Part shown: positions 17,692 through 29,929 of the stretch, piece after piece
Position numbering within the stretch: the stretch's first letter is position 1
Layout: each line of letters opens with the position of its first letter
Assembly: GCA_037953745.1 (NCBI GenBank)
Contig: JBAKBP010007402.1
Coordinates: 36,339-100,338, forward strand
Source of the DNA: Lithodes maja
Lineage: Eukaryota; Arthropoda; Malacostraca; Decapoda; Lithodidae
DNA: 64,000 nt
Reading direction: 5' to 3'
Notes under the pieces: generated by a model
Seen by the model: the letters and a program-made list of their open reading frames with translations, nothing else
Database searches by the model: none
Told to the model about the DNA's origin: nothing
Translations under genes and position numbers: made by a program

Positions 17692-20600
17692 GTGTCTATT
17701 GTTGTGTTGTGTGGCTTGTTGTGTTGTGTGGTTTGTTGTGATGTGTGGCTTGTTGTGTTGTGTGGTTTGTTGTGTTGTGTGGTTGGTTGTTTTGTGTGGC
17801 TTGTAGTGTTGTGTGGCTTGTGTCGTGTGGCTTGTTGTGTCGTGTGGTTTGTTGTGTTGTGTGGCTTGTTGTGTTGTGTGGCTTGTAGTGTTGTGAGGCT
17901 TGTGTCGTGTGGTTTGTTGTGTTGTGTGGCTTGTGTCGTGTGGTTTGTTGTGTTGTGTGGTTTGTGTTGTGTGGTTTGTTGTGTTGTGTGGTTTGTTGTG
18001 CTGTGTGGTTTGTTGTGTTGTGTTGTGTGGTTTGTTATGTTGTGTGGCTTGTTGTGTTGTGTGGTTTGTTGTGTTGTGTGGTTTGTTGTGTTGTGATGTG
18101 TGGTTTATTGTGTTGTGTGGTTTGTTGTGTTGTGTGGTTTGTTGTGTTGTGTGGTTTGTTGTGTTGTGTGGTTTATTATGTTGTGTGGCTTGTTGTGTTG
18201 TGTGGTTTGCTGTGTTGTGTGGTTTGTTGTGTTGTGTTGTGTGGTTTGTTGTGTTGTGTGGTTTGTTGTGTTCTGTGGTTTGTTGTGTTGTGTGGTTTGT
18301 TGTGTTGTGTGGCTTGTTGTGTTGTGTGGCTTGTAGTGTTGTGAGGCTTGTGTCGTGTGGTTTGTTGTGTTGTGTGGCTTGTGTCGTGTGGTTTGTTGTG
18401 TTGTGTGGTTTGTGTTGTGTGGTTTGTTGTGTTGTGTGGTTTGTTGTGCTGTGTGGTTTGTTGTGTTGTGTTGTGTGGTTTGTTATGTTGTGTGGCTTGT
18501 TGTGTTGTGTGGTTTGTTGTGTTGTGTGGTTTGTTGTGTTGTGATGTGTGGTTTATTGTGTTGTGTGGTTTGTTGTGTTGTGTGGTTTGTTGTGTTGTGT
18601 GGTTTGTTGTGTTGTGTGGTTTATTATGTTGTGTGACTTGTTGTGTTGTGTGGTTTGCTGTGTTGTGTGGTTTGTTGTGTTGTGTTGTGTGGTTTGTTGT
18701 GTTGTGTGGTTTGTTGTGTTCTGTGGTTTGTTGTGTTGTGTGGTTTGTTGTGTTGTGTGGCGTGTTATGTTGTGTGGTTTGTTATGTTGTGTGGCTTGTT
18801 GTGTTGTGTGGTTTGTTGAGTTGTGTGGCTTGTTGTGTTGCGTTGTGTGGCTTGTTGTGTTGTGAGGCTTGTTGTGGTGTGTGACTTGTGTTGTGTGGTT
18901 TGTTGTGTTGTGCGGCTTGTTGTGTTGTGTGTTTTGTTGTCTTGTGTTACCTGTTGTGTTGTGTGGCTTGTTGTTTTTTGTGGTTTGTTGTGTTGTGTGG
19001 CTTGTTGTGTTGTGTGGTTTGTTGTGTTGTGTGTTTTGTTGTGTTGTGTGACTTGTGTTGTGTGCCTTGTTGTGTTGTGTGGCTTGTTATGTTGTGTGGC
19101 TTGTGCTGTGTGGCTTGTTGTGTTGTGCGGCTTGTTGTGTTGTGTGGCTTGTTGTGTTGTGTTACTTGTTGTGTTGTGTTTATTGTTGTGTTGTGTGGCT
19201 TGTTGTGTTGCGTGGCTTGTTGTGTTGTGTGGTTTGTTGTGTTGTGTTACTTGTTGTGTTGTGTTTATTGTTATGTTGTGTGGCTTGTTGTGTTGTGTGA
19301 CTTGTGTTGTGTGGCTTGTTGTGTTGTGTTTATTGTTGTGTTATGTGGCTTGTTGTGTTGTGTCTATAGTTGTGTTGTGTTTATTGTTGTGTTGTGTGAC
19401 TTGTTGTGTTGTGTTTATTGTTGTGTTGTGTGGCTTGTTGTGTTGTGTGACTTGTTGTGTTGTGTGGCTTGTTGTGTTGTGTTTATTGTCGTGTTGTGTT
19501 ACTTGTTGTGTTGTGTTTATTGTTGTGTTGTGTGGCTTGTTGTGTTGTGTGACTTGTTGTGTTTTGTACTTGTGTTGTTGTGTGACTTGTTGTGTTGTGT
19601 GGCTTGTTGTGTTGTGTGGCTTGTTGTGTTGTGTGACTTGTTGTGTTGTGTTTATTGTTGTGTTGTGTGGTTTGTTGTGTTGTGTGACTTGTTGTGTTTT
19701 GTACTTGTGTTGTTGTGTGGCTTGTTGTGCTGTGTGGCTTGTTGTGTTGTTTGGTTTGTTGTGTTGTGTGGTTTGTTGTGTTGTGTGGCTTGTTGTGTTG
19801 TGTGGCTTGTTGTGTTGTGTGGCTTGTTGAGTTGTGTGGCTTGTTGTGTTGTGTGGCTTGTTGTGTTGTGTGGTTTGTTCTGTTGTGTGGTTTGTTCTGT
19901 TGTGTGGCTTGTGTTGTGTGGCTTGTTGTGTTGTGTGGATTGTTGTGTTGTGTGGCTTGTTGTGTTGTGTGGCTTGTTGTGTTCTGTTGTGTGGCTTGTT
20001 GTGTTGTGTGGCTTGTTGTGTTGTGTTGTGTGGCTTGTTGTGTTGTTTGGCTTGTGTTGTTTGGCTTGTTGTGTTGTGTGGCTTATTGTGTCGTGTGGCT
20101 TGTTGTGTTGTGTGGCTTGTTGTGTTCTGTTGTGTGGCTTGTTGTGTTGTGTGGCTTGTTGTGTTGTGTTGTGTGGCTTGTTGTGTTGTTTGGCTTGTGT
20201 TGTGTGGCTTGTCGTGTTGTGTGGCTTATTGTGTCGTGTGGCTTGTTGTGTTGTGTTGTGTGGCTTGTTGTGTTGTGTGGCTTGTTGTGTTGTGGGGCTT
20301 GTTGTGTTGTGTTGTGTGGCTTGTTGTGTTGTGTTGATTGGCGTGTTGTGTTGTGTGGCTTGTTGTGTTGTGTGGCTTGTTGTGTTGTGTTGTGTGACTT
20401 GTGTTGTGTGGCTGGTTGTGTTGTGTGGCTTGTTTTGTTGTGTGGCTTGTTGTGTTGTGTGAATTGTGTTGTGTGGTTTGCTGTGCTGTGTGGCTTGTTT
20501 TGTTGTGTGGCTTGTTGTGTTGTGTGGCTTGTTGTGTTGTGTGGTTTGTTGTGTTGTGTGACTTGTTTTGTTGTGTGGCTTGTTGTGTTGTGTTGTGTGG

Positions 20601-20837
20601 CTTGTTGTGTTGTGTTGTGTGGCTTGTTGTGTTGTGTGGCTTGTTGTGTTGTGTTGTGTGGCTTGTTGTGTTGTGTGGCTTGTTGTGTTGTGTTGTGTGG
20701 CTTGTTGTGTTGTGTGGCTTGTTGTGTTGTGTGGCTTGTTGTGTTGTGTTGTGTGACTTGTTGTGTTGTGTGGCTTGTTGTGTTGTGTGCTTGTTGTGTT
20801 GTGTGGCTTGTTGTGTTGTGTGACTTGTTGTGTTGTG
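17692..20837 (+). repeat. 17-bp satellite, block 1
   Basis: Tandem copies of CTTGTTGTGTTGTGTGG with point variants. Units of 14 and 22 bp differ from the 17-mer by loss of 3 or gain of 5 bp, consistent with slippage of an internal TTGTG subrepeat. GGTTTG variants dominate the first 1.3 kb, GGCTTG variants the rest, with TTTATTG variants around 19160-19660. A 448-bp duplication is embedded. Long frames on both strands are products of the repeat period and not genes. Confidence 0.97.
17900..18795 (+). repeat. 448-bp higher-order duplication in the satellite
   Basis: 17900-18347 and 18348-18795 share the same ordered series of variants, including the two TGTCGTG short units at 17905 and 18353. 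The offset is a constant 448 bp. Confidence 0.85.
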
Positions 20838-21369
20838 GTTGTTGCTGGTCCCCAGGCAGCTTGGCCGAACAGCCCCAAGGCCCCGAGCAAGGCCAAGGCC
20901 ATAACCGAGCACCCCCACAGATCCCTCCCTGCCTACCACAATAAAGCCTGGGTGACCGAAGCCACTCCATGGCGGGGAGCTAAGGAGGGCGCGGAAACGC
21001 CCGGGAAACGAAAGCCCCACCCAGGGCCCTGTTCCCCTCAGCAATTATGAAGAGAAAGTTGAGGGTCAAAGGAAAAATGTGACGCTTTGGCTTCCAATCT
21101 GCCAACCTCTAGTTTGGGAGATTTTGAGGTCAATCCACGGAAGAGACGCCATCACCTGAGATCTAGAAAATATATAAGTAAAAGGAACAGCCAGAGTAAG
21201 CTATGGGTATGGCAGAGATCGCTCAGCTCTCACTCTGATAGACCAGCCCATCACCACATGACTAGAACCCAATCCTCTCAGCATCAGCTAGGAACGGCCC
21301 TAGAAAGCCGCCTTTGGCGTGGAGATAGCTCCCATATTTCAACCCCTTTCGGGGTTGGGCACCCGCCTG
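20838..21369. repeat. 533-bp spacer, copy 1 (most diverged)
   Basis: Non-satellite sequence starting GTTGTTGCTGGTCCCC and ending CACCCGCCTGA, with a perfect CAACCCC-TTTC-GGGGTTG hairpin near its end. Both edges join the satellite at the same position in all copies. No convincing coding frame is present. This copy differs from the other five at shared sites (for example GAGCACCCCC, GAGCTAAGGAGG, TTGGGCACC). Confidence 0.85.
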
Positions 21370-21886
21370 ACTTGTTGTGTTATTGTGTGGCTTATTGTGT
21401 TGTGTGCCTTGTTGTGTTGTGTGACTTCTTGTGTTGTGTTTATTGTTGTGTTGTGTGGCTTGTTGTGTTGTGTGACTTGTTGTGTTGTGTGAATTGTTGT
21501 GTTGTGTGACTTGTTGTGTTGTGTGACTTGTTGTATTGTGTGGTTTGTTGTGTTGTGTGGCTTGTTGTGTTGTGTGGCTTGTTGTGTTGTGTGGCTTGTT
21601 GTGTTGTGTAGTTTGTTGTGTTGTGTGACTTGTTGTGTTGTGTGGCTTGTTGTGTTGTGTGGCTTGTTGTATTGTGGCTTGTTGTGTTGTGAGACTTGTT
21701 GTGTTGTGTGACTTGTTGTGTTGTGTGATGTGCTGTGTTGTGTGACTTGTTGTGTTGTGTGACTTGTTGTGTTGTGTTGTGTTGTGTGACTTGTTGTGTT
21801 GTGTGACTTGTTGTGTTGTGTGACTTGTTGTGTTGTGTGGCTTGTTGTGTTGTGTAGCTTGTTGTGTTGTGTGAATTGTTGTGTTG
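21370..21886 (+). repeat. 17-bp satellite, block 2
   Basis: Same satellite, now mostly GACTTG variants. Confidence 0.95.
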
Positions 21887-24800
21887 TACAAAGTACAAAG
21901 GAGTACAAAGGAAATCAAGCAACAACAGATCTAGTGACCCTTCTAGGTTGCTTGTCCTCCAAAACACTGAGGATCAAGTGTCCAAACAGTGGTTTAGAGT
22001 GGGTAAGGAAACATTGGAAAGGGAATTACCCGTGGCAGGATTAGGAAGTTAGTAGGGGACAGATGGGTTAGAAACTGAGGGGGGGATAAAATAAAGTTAT
22101 TCATTTACAAACGCAGTCAGTCGCGGGTTTGATGCGAGATATTTGTCTAGGCGGAGTTTAAATTAATCAACGGTGATGCAGTCTATAACGTTTCGGGGAA
22201 GCCCATTCCACAAGTTGACAACTCGATTGAAGAAGAAATTCTTGGATTCATGTGAGTTAAAAGATTTTCCAATAATTTTGCAACCGTTTCCCCGCGTGTA
22301 ATTAGATTGGTCGATAGTGAAGTACTTACTACAGTTCATATTGTCGATGCCTTTGATGATTTTGAACACTTGAATTAAGTCACCTCTTAATCTGCGCTGG
22401 GTTAAAGGAAATAGATTTAATTCTCTAAGACGCTCTTCGTATGGTTTGTTCTTTAGGCTAGGTATCATTTTGGTAACTCTACGTTGAACTCGTTCTAGCT
22501 TGTTTATATCTTTTGGGTAATAAGGGCACCAGGATTGAACGCAGTATTCCAGAAGAGGGCGGACTAAGGAATTGTAAAGGGTTAGGATAACGTCTTTGGA
22601 TTTATGCTCAAATGACCTGCCTATAAAGCCAATTATTTTGTTTGCCTTCTTAACAACTTCTGAACATTGTTGACTCGGTTTTAGGTTACTCGATATTGTT
22701 ACTCCCAGATCGGTTTCTCTGTTTACATTCTTAAGCTGAGTGCCATTCATCGAATAGTTTGCTTTCTCATTTAGGTATCCGATATGTAGTACTTTACATT
22801 TATCCGCATTGAAACTCATTTGCCAAATTTGGGCCCAACATGACAATTTATCTAGATTGAGTTGCATATCGTCAACTTGTTCTTTTGAGAGTACGCTATT
22901 TGCAATTTTTGTATCGTCAGCAAATTTTGAGATTGTGCAGGTGAGACCCTCATCTATGTCGTTGATGTAAATTAGAAAGAGAATTGGTCCTAGTACCGAT
23001 CCCTGGGGTACCCCGCTACTTACATTGGTCCATTTAGATGCCTTACCGTTTATGACTACTCCTTGCTTTCTGTCGCTGAGCCAATTTTCTATCCATTTCA
23101 ACACACCGTCTTGTATTCCATGCGCTTTTAGTTTTAGCAGTAAACGTTTGTGGGGAACTTTGTCAAAGGCCTTTTGAAAATCAAGGTATATAATATCTAC
23201 AGCTTTACTCTCATCGTAGAGGTTGAGGATATCGTGGAAGAAGTCTAAGAGGTTTGTTAAACAGGAACGTTTTTTACGAAAGCCGTGTTGAGTATCTTTA
23301 AGTATGTTATTTTCCTCTAAGTGATTTACGAGTCTGTCTCGTATGACCGTTTCTAGCATTTTACATACAACTGAGGTTAAGCTAATTGGACGATAGTTAC
23401 TGGGTAGGGATTTGCTGCCTTTTTTGAATATCGGTGTTACGTTGGCTAGCTTCCACTGATCAGGCATAGTTCCAGACTGCAAGGATTTATTGAATAGTAA
23501 TGTCAGTGGTTTGGAGAGCTCATCCTTAGCTTCCTTTAGAACTCTAGGCGAGATTGTATCAGGTCCAGGCGTTTTATTTACCTTGAGTTTATCTAAACAA
23601 TTCAATACTTCTCTCTCTGTAACGGTGATATTGCTTAAAACATCTGAATTATCAATCTGAATCGGCGATGGTGTAGGGATATCACTGAGGTCTTCTGTTG
23701 TAAAAACTGATGCAAAAAAGGTATTCAGGGCATTACTCATTTGTACTTCGTCTTTGGTGTATTCTCCATTTTCATTGACTAACGGTCCAACAGTTGAAGT
23801 AACTACTTTTTTCTTTCTGATATAACTATAGAATTCTTTCGGGTTTGTTTTACTTTGATTCGCAATATGTAACTCTAAGGTCTTTTTACTTTGCTTAATT
23901 AACTTTTTGGCTTTGCGTCGTAGCTCTACAAATTTCACCCGTTCTTCGTCATTTTGTGAAGATTTTAATCTATCATTAGCAAATTTTTTAGCAAGCAGGC
24001 AGTTTGAAATATCTTTATTCCACCATTTGGGCTTATTATTATGGCCTGGACGCCGTATTTTCGATGGTATGCAGTCTTGCATTGCTTTTAGGTAAGTGGT
24101 TTCGAATAACTTCCAAGATGTATTTATGTTGTTATTGTTAATTAAAAAGCTCCAGTCAGTTTCTTTAAACATAGCTCTAAGTTTATGGAAGTTTGCTTTC
24201 TTGAAATTAGGGACTTTTTCGATGCGACTATTTGGTTCGTTACTAGTAAAATAAAAAGTGAAAGTTATCGTACGATGGTCGCTGTTACTGAATTCATCAC
24301 CAACATTCAAATTCTCTATTAATTCTTCTTTTGTTGCAAGTACAATGTCAAGAACGTTATTACCACGGGTTGGCGTTCGAACAAATTGATAAAGCGAACT
24401 CTCTTGCAAGTTCGTATACAAGTCATGTCCGGAGTGTGAAGTAAGGGTATCGCCCCACTTGGTCACAGGTAAATTAAAGTCGCCAAAAATTACGGTATCT
24501 TGTGAGTTACTTACATCTGCAATTTGTTCGTAAATTTCTCGGTCAGTTTGCACTGATTGAGCTGGAGGTCTGTATATTAATGCAAGTATTATTTTTGTAC
24601 CTTTATTATTCTTTATTAGCACAAAAGATGCGTCGACGTTCACAATTTGAGGTTTTGACAAGAGGGTAGGGTTAAGACTTTCTTTGATATAAAGTAAAAC
24701 ATTTCGATTTATTCGGCTTTTCTCAAACATTACATAACCGGGAAGTGAATACTCTGCTAAAAAGTCTCTATCTTCTGTATTGAGCCAAGATTCTGTTATG

Positions 24801-24973
24801 CCAATCACATCATAATTTTCTGTAAACACTAGCTCCTCTAAATCTGAAAATTTATTGCGTATGCTACGAGCGTTTGCATATAAAACCTTTAAATTTGTTA
24901 TTTTAGAACTCACGGAACGCTCTTTAATAATATTTTTGGTTCTTGTCGGATCTACATTTATGTTCATGGCTGT
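21887..24973 (-). mobile_element. CR1 LINE, copy 2 (5'-truncated, complete 3' end)
   Basis: Minus-strand insertion in the satellite. The 3' UTR ends in the tandem CCTTTGTACT steps at the left edge. The 5' end is truncated six bases before the ORF2 ATG (CAGCC-ATG), so ORF1 is missing. It belongs to a subfamily with an MNINVDPTR start and a deletion of the KNGGG residues. Confidence 0.92.
22097..24967 (-). pseudogene. CR1 ORF2 polyprotein, copy 2, late premature stop
   Basis: Endonuclease and reverse transcriptase (ITESWL, GDFN, SDH, FADD) are all present and uninterrupted from the ATG at 24967. A TCA to TAA change at 22163-22165 ends the protein at 934 residues; the frame is otherwise open to 22097, so only about 22 residues are lost. 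Compared with copies 1 and 4 it lacks the GGG of KNGGGVLFY in the endonuclease. Private differences from copies 1, 3 and 4, such as MQLN and YPKD, lie in the 3' half. Confidence 0.92.
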
Positions 24974-26410
24974 GTGACTTGTTGTTGTGTGACTTGTTTT
25001 GTTGTGTAACTTGTTGTGTTGTGTGACTTGTTGTATTGTGTTGTATGGCTTGTTGTGTTGTGTGACTTGTTGTGTTGTGTGACTTGTGTTGTATGACTTG
25101 TTGTGTTGTGTGACTTGTTGTGTGGCTTGTTGTGTTGTGTGGCTTGTTGTATTTGGTGACTTGTTGTGTTGTGTGACTTGTTGTGTTGTGTTGAGTGACT
25201 TGTGTTGTGTGGCTTGTTGTGTTATGTTGTGTGACTTGTGTTGTGTGGCTTGTTGTGTTGTGTGACTTGTTGTGTTGTGTGACTTGTTGTGTTGTGTGGT
25301 TTGTTGTGTTGTGTGACTTGTTGTGTTGTGTTGTGTGGCTTGTTGTGTTGTGTTGTGTGACTTGTTGTGTTGTGTGGCTTGTTGTGTTGTGTGACTTGTT
25401 GTGTTGTGTGACTTGTTGTGTTGTGTGGCTTGGTGTGTTGTGTGACTTGTTGTGTTGTGTGACTTGTTGTGTTGTTTGCCTTGTTGTGTTGTGTTGTGTG
25501 GCTTGTTGTGTTGTGTGGCTTGTTATGTTGTGTGGCTTGTTGTGTTGTGTGACTTGTTGTGTTGTGTTGCGTTGTGTGACTTGCTGTGTTGTGTGACTTG
25601 TTGTGTTGTGTTGTGTGGCTTGTTGTGTTGTGTGTCTTGTTGTGCTGTGTGACTTGTTGTGTTGTGTGACTTGTTGTGTTGTGTGACTTGTTGTTTTGTG
25701 TGACTTGTTGTGTTGTGTTGCTTGTTGTGTTGTGTGACTTGTTGTGTTGTGTGACTTGTTGTGTTGTGTGGCTTGTTGTGTTGTGTGACTTGTTGTGTTG
25801 TGTGACTTGTTGTGTTGTGTTGTGTGGCTTGTTGTGTTGTGTGGCTTGTTGTGTTGTGTGACTTGATGTGTTGTGTGACTTGTCGTGTTGTGTGGCTTGT
25901 TGTGTTGTGTGGCTTGTTGTGTTGTGTGGTTTGTTGTGTTGTGTGGCTTGTTGTGTTGTGTGACTTGTTGTGTTGTGTGGCTTGTTGTGTTGTGTGACTT
26001 TTTGTGTTGTGTGACTTGTTGTGTTGTGTGGCTTGTTGTGTTGTGTCACTTGTTGTGTTGTGTGACTTGTTGTGTTGTGTGACTTGTTGTGTTGTGTTGT
26101 GTGGCTTGTTGTGTTGTGTGACTTGTTGTGTTGTGTGACTTGTTGTGTTGTGTGACTTGTTTTATTGTGTGGCTTGTTGTGTTGTGTTGTGTGGCTTGTT
26201 GTGTTGTGTTGTGTGGCTTGTTGTGTTGTGTGGCTTGTTGTGTTGTGTTGTGTGGCTTGTTGTGTTGTGTGGCTTGTTGTGTTGTGTTGTGTGGCTTGTT
26301 TTGTTGTGTGGCTTGTTGTGTTGTGTGACTTGTTGTGTTGTGTGGCTTGTTGTGTTGTGTGGCTTGTTGTGTTGTGTGGCTTGTTGTGTTGTGTGACTTG
26401 TTGTGTTGTG
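24974..26410 (+). repeat. 17-bp satellite, block 3
   Basis: GACTTG and GGCTTG units mixed. Its sequence is repeated almost exactly at 32850-34303 (offset 7876). Confidence 0.95.
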
Positions 26411-26943
26411 GTTGTTGCTGGTCCCCAGGCAGCTTGGCCGAACAGCCCCAAGGCCCCGAGCAAGGCCAAGGCCATAACCGAGCGCCCCCACAGATCCCTC
26501 CCTGCCTACCACAATAAAGCCTGGGTGACCGAAGCCACTCCATGGCGGGGAGCGAAGAAGGGCGCGGAAACGCCCGGGAAACGAAAGCCCCACCCAGGGC
26601 CCTGTTCCCCTCAGCAATTATGAAGAGAAAGTTGAGAATCAAAGGAAAAATGTGACGCTTTGGCTTCCAATCTGCCAACCTCTAGGTTGGGAGATTTTGA
26701 GGTCAATCCACGGAAGAGACGCCGTCACCTGAGATCTAGAAAATATATAAGTAAAAGGAACAGCCAGAGTAAGCTATGGGTATGGCAGAGATCGCTCAGC
26801 TCTCACTCTGATACACCAGCCGATCACCACATGACTAGAACCCAATCCTCTCAGCATCAGCTAGGAACGGCCCTAGAAAGCCGCGTTTGGCATGGGGATA
26901 GCTCCCATATTGCAACCCCTTTCGGGGTTGGACACCCGCCTGA
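26411..26943. repeat. 533-bp spacer, copy 2
   Basis: Same unit as at 20838 with the derived variants shared by copies 2-6 (GAGCGCCCC, GAGCGAAGAAGG, TTGGACACC). Confidence 0.9.
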
Positions 26944-28251
26944 CTTGTTGTGTTATTGTGTGGCTTGTTGTGTTGTGTGGCTTGTTGTGTTGTGTGACTT
27001 GTTGTGTTGTGTTGTGTGGCTTGTTGTGTTGTGTGACTTGTTGTGTTGTGTGACTTGTTGTGTTGTGTGAATTGTTGTGTTGTGTGACTTGTTGTGTTGT
27101 GTGACTTGTTGTATTGTGTGGTTTGTTGTGTTGTGTGGCTTGTTGTGTTGTGTGGCTTGTTGTGTTGTGTGGCTTGTTGTGTTGTGTAGTTTGTTGTGTT
27201 GTGTGACTTGTTGTGTTGTGTGGCTTGTTGTGTTGTGTGGCTTGTTGTATTGTGGCTTGTTGTGTTGTGTGACTTGTTGTGTTGTGTGACTTGTTGTGTT
27301 GTGTGATGTGTTGTGTTGTGTTGTGTGGCTTGTTGTGTTGTGTGACTTGTTGTGTTGTGTGACTTGTTGTGTTGTGTGACTTGTTGTGTTGTGTGACTTG
27401 TTGTGAGGGCTTGTTGTGTTGTGTAGCTTGTTGTGTTGTGTGACTTGTTGTGTTGTGTGACTTGTTGTGTTGTGTGACTTGTTTTGTTGTGTGATTTGTT
27501 GTGTTGTGTGACTTGTTGTATTGTGTTGTATGGCTTGTTGTGTTGTGTGACTTGTTGTGTTGTGTGACTTGTGTTGTATGACTTGTTGTGTTGTGTGACT
27601 TGTTGTGTGGCTTGTTGTGTTGTGTGGCTTGTTGTATTTGGTGACTTGTTGTGTTGTGTGACTTGTTTTGTTGTGTGACTTGTTGAGTTGAGTGACTTGT
27701 TGTGTTGTGTGGCTTGTTGTGTTATGTTGTGTGACTTGTTGTGTTGTGTAGCTTGTTGTGTTGTGTGGTTTGTTGTGTTGTGTGGCTTGTTGTGTTGTGT
27801 GACTTGTGTTGTGTGGCTTGTTGTGTTGTGTGACTTTTTGTGTTGTGTGACGTGTTGTGTGGCTTGTTGTGTTGTGTCACTTGTTGTGTTGTGTGACTTG
27901 TTGTGTTGTGTGACTTGTTGTGTTGTGTTGTGTGGCTTGTTGTGTTGTGTGACTTGTTGTGTTGTGTGACTTGTTGTGTTGTGTGACTTGTTTTATTGTG
28001 TGGCTTGTTGTGTTGTGTTGTGTGGCTTGTTGTGTTGTGTTGTGTGGCTTGTTGTGTTGTGTGGCTTGTTGTGTTGTGCTGTGTGGCTTGTTGTGTTGTG
28101 CTGTGTGGCTTGTTGTGTTGTGTTGTGTGGCTTGTTGTGTTGTGTGGCTTGTTGTGTTGTGTTGTGTGACTTGTTGTGTTGTGTGGCTTGTTGTGTTGTG
28201 TGGCTTGTTGTGTTGTGTGGCTTGTTGTGTTGTGTGACTTGTTGTGTTGTG
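26944..28251 (+). repeat. 17-bp satellite, block 4
   Basis: Contains near 27420-27500 a series of variants resembling both flanks of CR1 copy 2 joined without the insertion. Confidence 0.95.
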
Positions 28252-28784
28252 GTTGTTGCTGGTCCCCAGGCAGCTTGGCCGAACAGCCCCAAGGCCCCGA
28301 GCAAGGCCAAGGCCATAACCGAGCGCCCCCACAGATCCCTCCCTGCCTACCACAATAAAGCCTGGGTGACCGAAGCCACTCCATGGTGGGGAGCGAAGAA
28401 GGGCGCGGAAACGCCCGGGAAACGAAAGCCCCACCCAGGGCCCTGTTCCCCTCAGCAATTATGAAGAGAAAGTTGAGAATCAAAGGAAAAATGTGACGCT
28501 TTGGCTTCCAATCTGCCAACCTCTAGGTTGGGAGATTTTGAGGTCAATCCACGGAAGAGACGCCGTCACCTGAGATCTAGAAAATATATAAGTAAAAGGA
28601 ACAGCCAGAGTAAGCTATGGGTATGGCAGAGATCGCTCAGCTCTCACTCTGATAGACCAGCCGATCACCACATGACTAGAACCCAATCCTCTCAGCATCA
28701 GCTAGGAACGGCCCTAGAAAGCTGCGTTTGGCGTGGGGATAGCTCCCATATTGCAACCCCTTTCGGGGTTGGACACCCGCCTGA
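28252..28784. repeat. 533-bp spacer, copy 3
   Basis: Lies 1841 bp after copy 2. The flanking satellite is also duplicated, so spacer plus satellite moved as one unit. Confidence 0.9.
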
Positions 28785-29929
28785 CTTGTTGTGTTATTGT
28801 GTGGCTTGTTGTGTTGTGTGGCTTGTTGTGTTGTGTGACTTGTTGTGTTGTGTTGTGTGGCTTGTTGTGTTGTGTGACTTGTTGTGTTGTGTGACTTGTT
28901 GTGTTGTGTGAATTGTTGTGTTGTGTGACTTGTTGTGTTGTGTGACTTGTTGTATTGTGTGGTTTGTTGTGTTGTGTGGCTTGTTGTGTTGTGTGGCTTG
29001 TTGTGTTGTGTGGCATGTTGTGTTGTGTAGTTTGTTGTGTTGTGTGACTTGTTGTGTTGTGTGGCTTGTTGTGTTGTGTGGCTTGTTGTATTGTGGCTTG
29101 TTGTGTTGTGTGACTTGTTGTGTTGTGTGACTTGTTGTGTTGTGTGATGTGTTGTGTTGTGTTGTGTGGCTTGTTGTGTTGTGTGACTTGTTGTGTTGTG
29201 TGACTTGGTGTGTTGTGTAACTTGTTGTGTGGCTTGTTGTGTTGTGTAGCTTGTTGTGTTGTGTGACTTGTTTTGTTGTGTGATTTGTTGTGTTGTGTGA
29301 TTTGTTGTGTTGTGTTGCTTGTTGTGTTGTGTGACTTGTTGTGTTGTGTGGCTTGTTGTGTTGTGTCACTTGTTGTGTTGTGTGACTTGTTGTGGTGTGT
29401 GGCTTGTTGTGTTGTGTGACGTGTTGTGTTGTGTGACTTGTTGTGTTGTTTGACTTGTTGTGTTGTGTTGTGTGGCTTGTTGTGTTGTGTGGCTTGTTGT
29501 GTTGTGTGACTTGTTGTGTTGTGTGACTTTTTGTGTTGTGTGACTTGTTGTGTTGTGTTGTGTGGCTTGTTGTGTTGTGTGGCTTGTTGTGTTGTGTGGT
29601 TTGTTGTGTTGTGTGGCTTGTTGTGTTGTGTGACTTGATGTGTTGTGTGACTTGTTGTGTTGTGTGACTTGTTGTGTTGTGTGGTTTGTTGTTTTGTGTG
29701 GCTTGTTGTGTTGTGTGAATTGTTGTGTTGTGTGGCTTGTTGTGTTGTGTGGCTTGTTGTGTTGTGTGGTTTGTTGTGTTGTGTGACTTGTTGTGTTGTG
29801 TGGTTTGTTGTGTTGTGTTGTGTGGCTTGTTGTATTGTGGCTTGTTGTGTTGTGTGACTTGTTGTGTTGTGTGACTTGTTGTGTTGGGTGACTTGTTGTG
29901 TTGTGTTGTGTGGCTTGTTGACTAGGAAG
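28785..29929 (+). repeat. 17-bp satellite, block 5
   Basis: Same satellite; repeated at 36678-37813 (offset 7893). Confidence 0.95.

Noticed and set aside
21087..21369. Spacer reading frame with GDFEVNPRKRR, resembling a 2A motif
   Set aside because: The essential final Gly-Pro is replaced by Arg-Lys, there is no ATG, and no downstream domain; resemblance is probably chance.
20838..21369. Protein-coding gene in the 533-bp spacer (both strands have 60-140 codon frames)
   Set aside because: Frames start at non-ATG codons or inside the satellite, differ between strands, and match no family I recognise.
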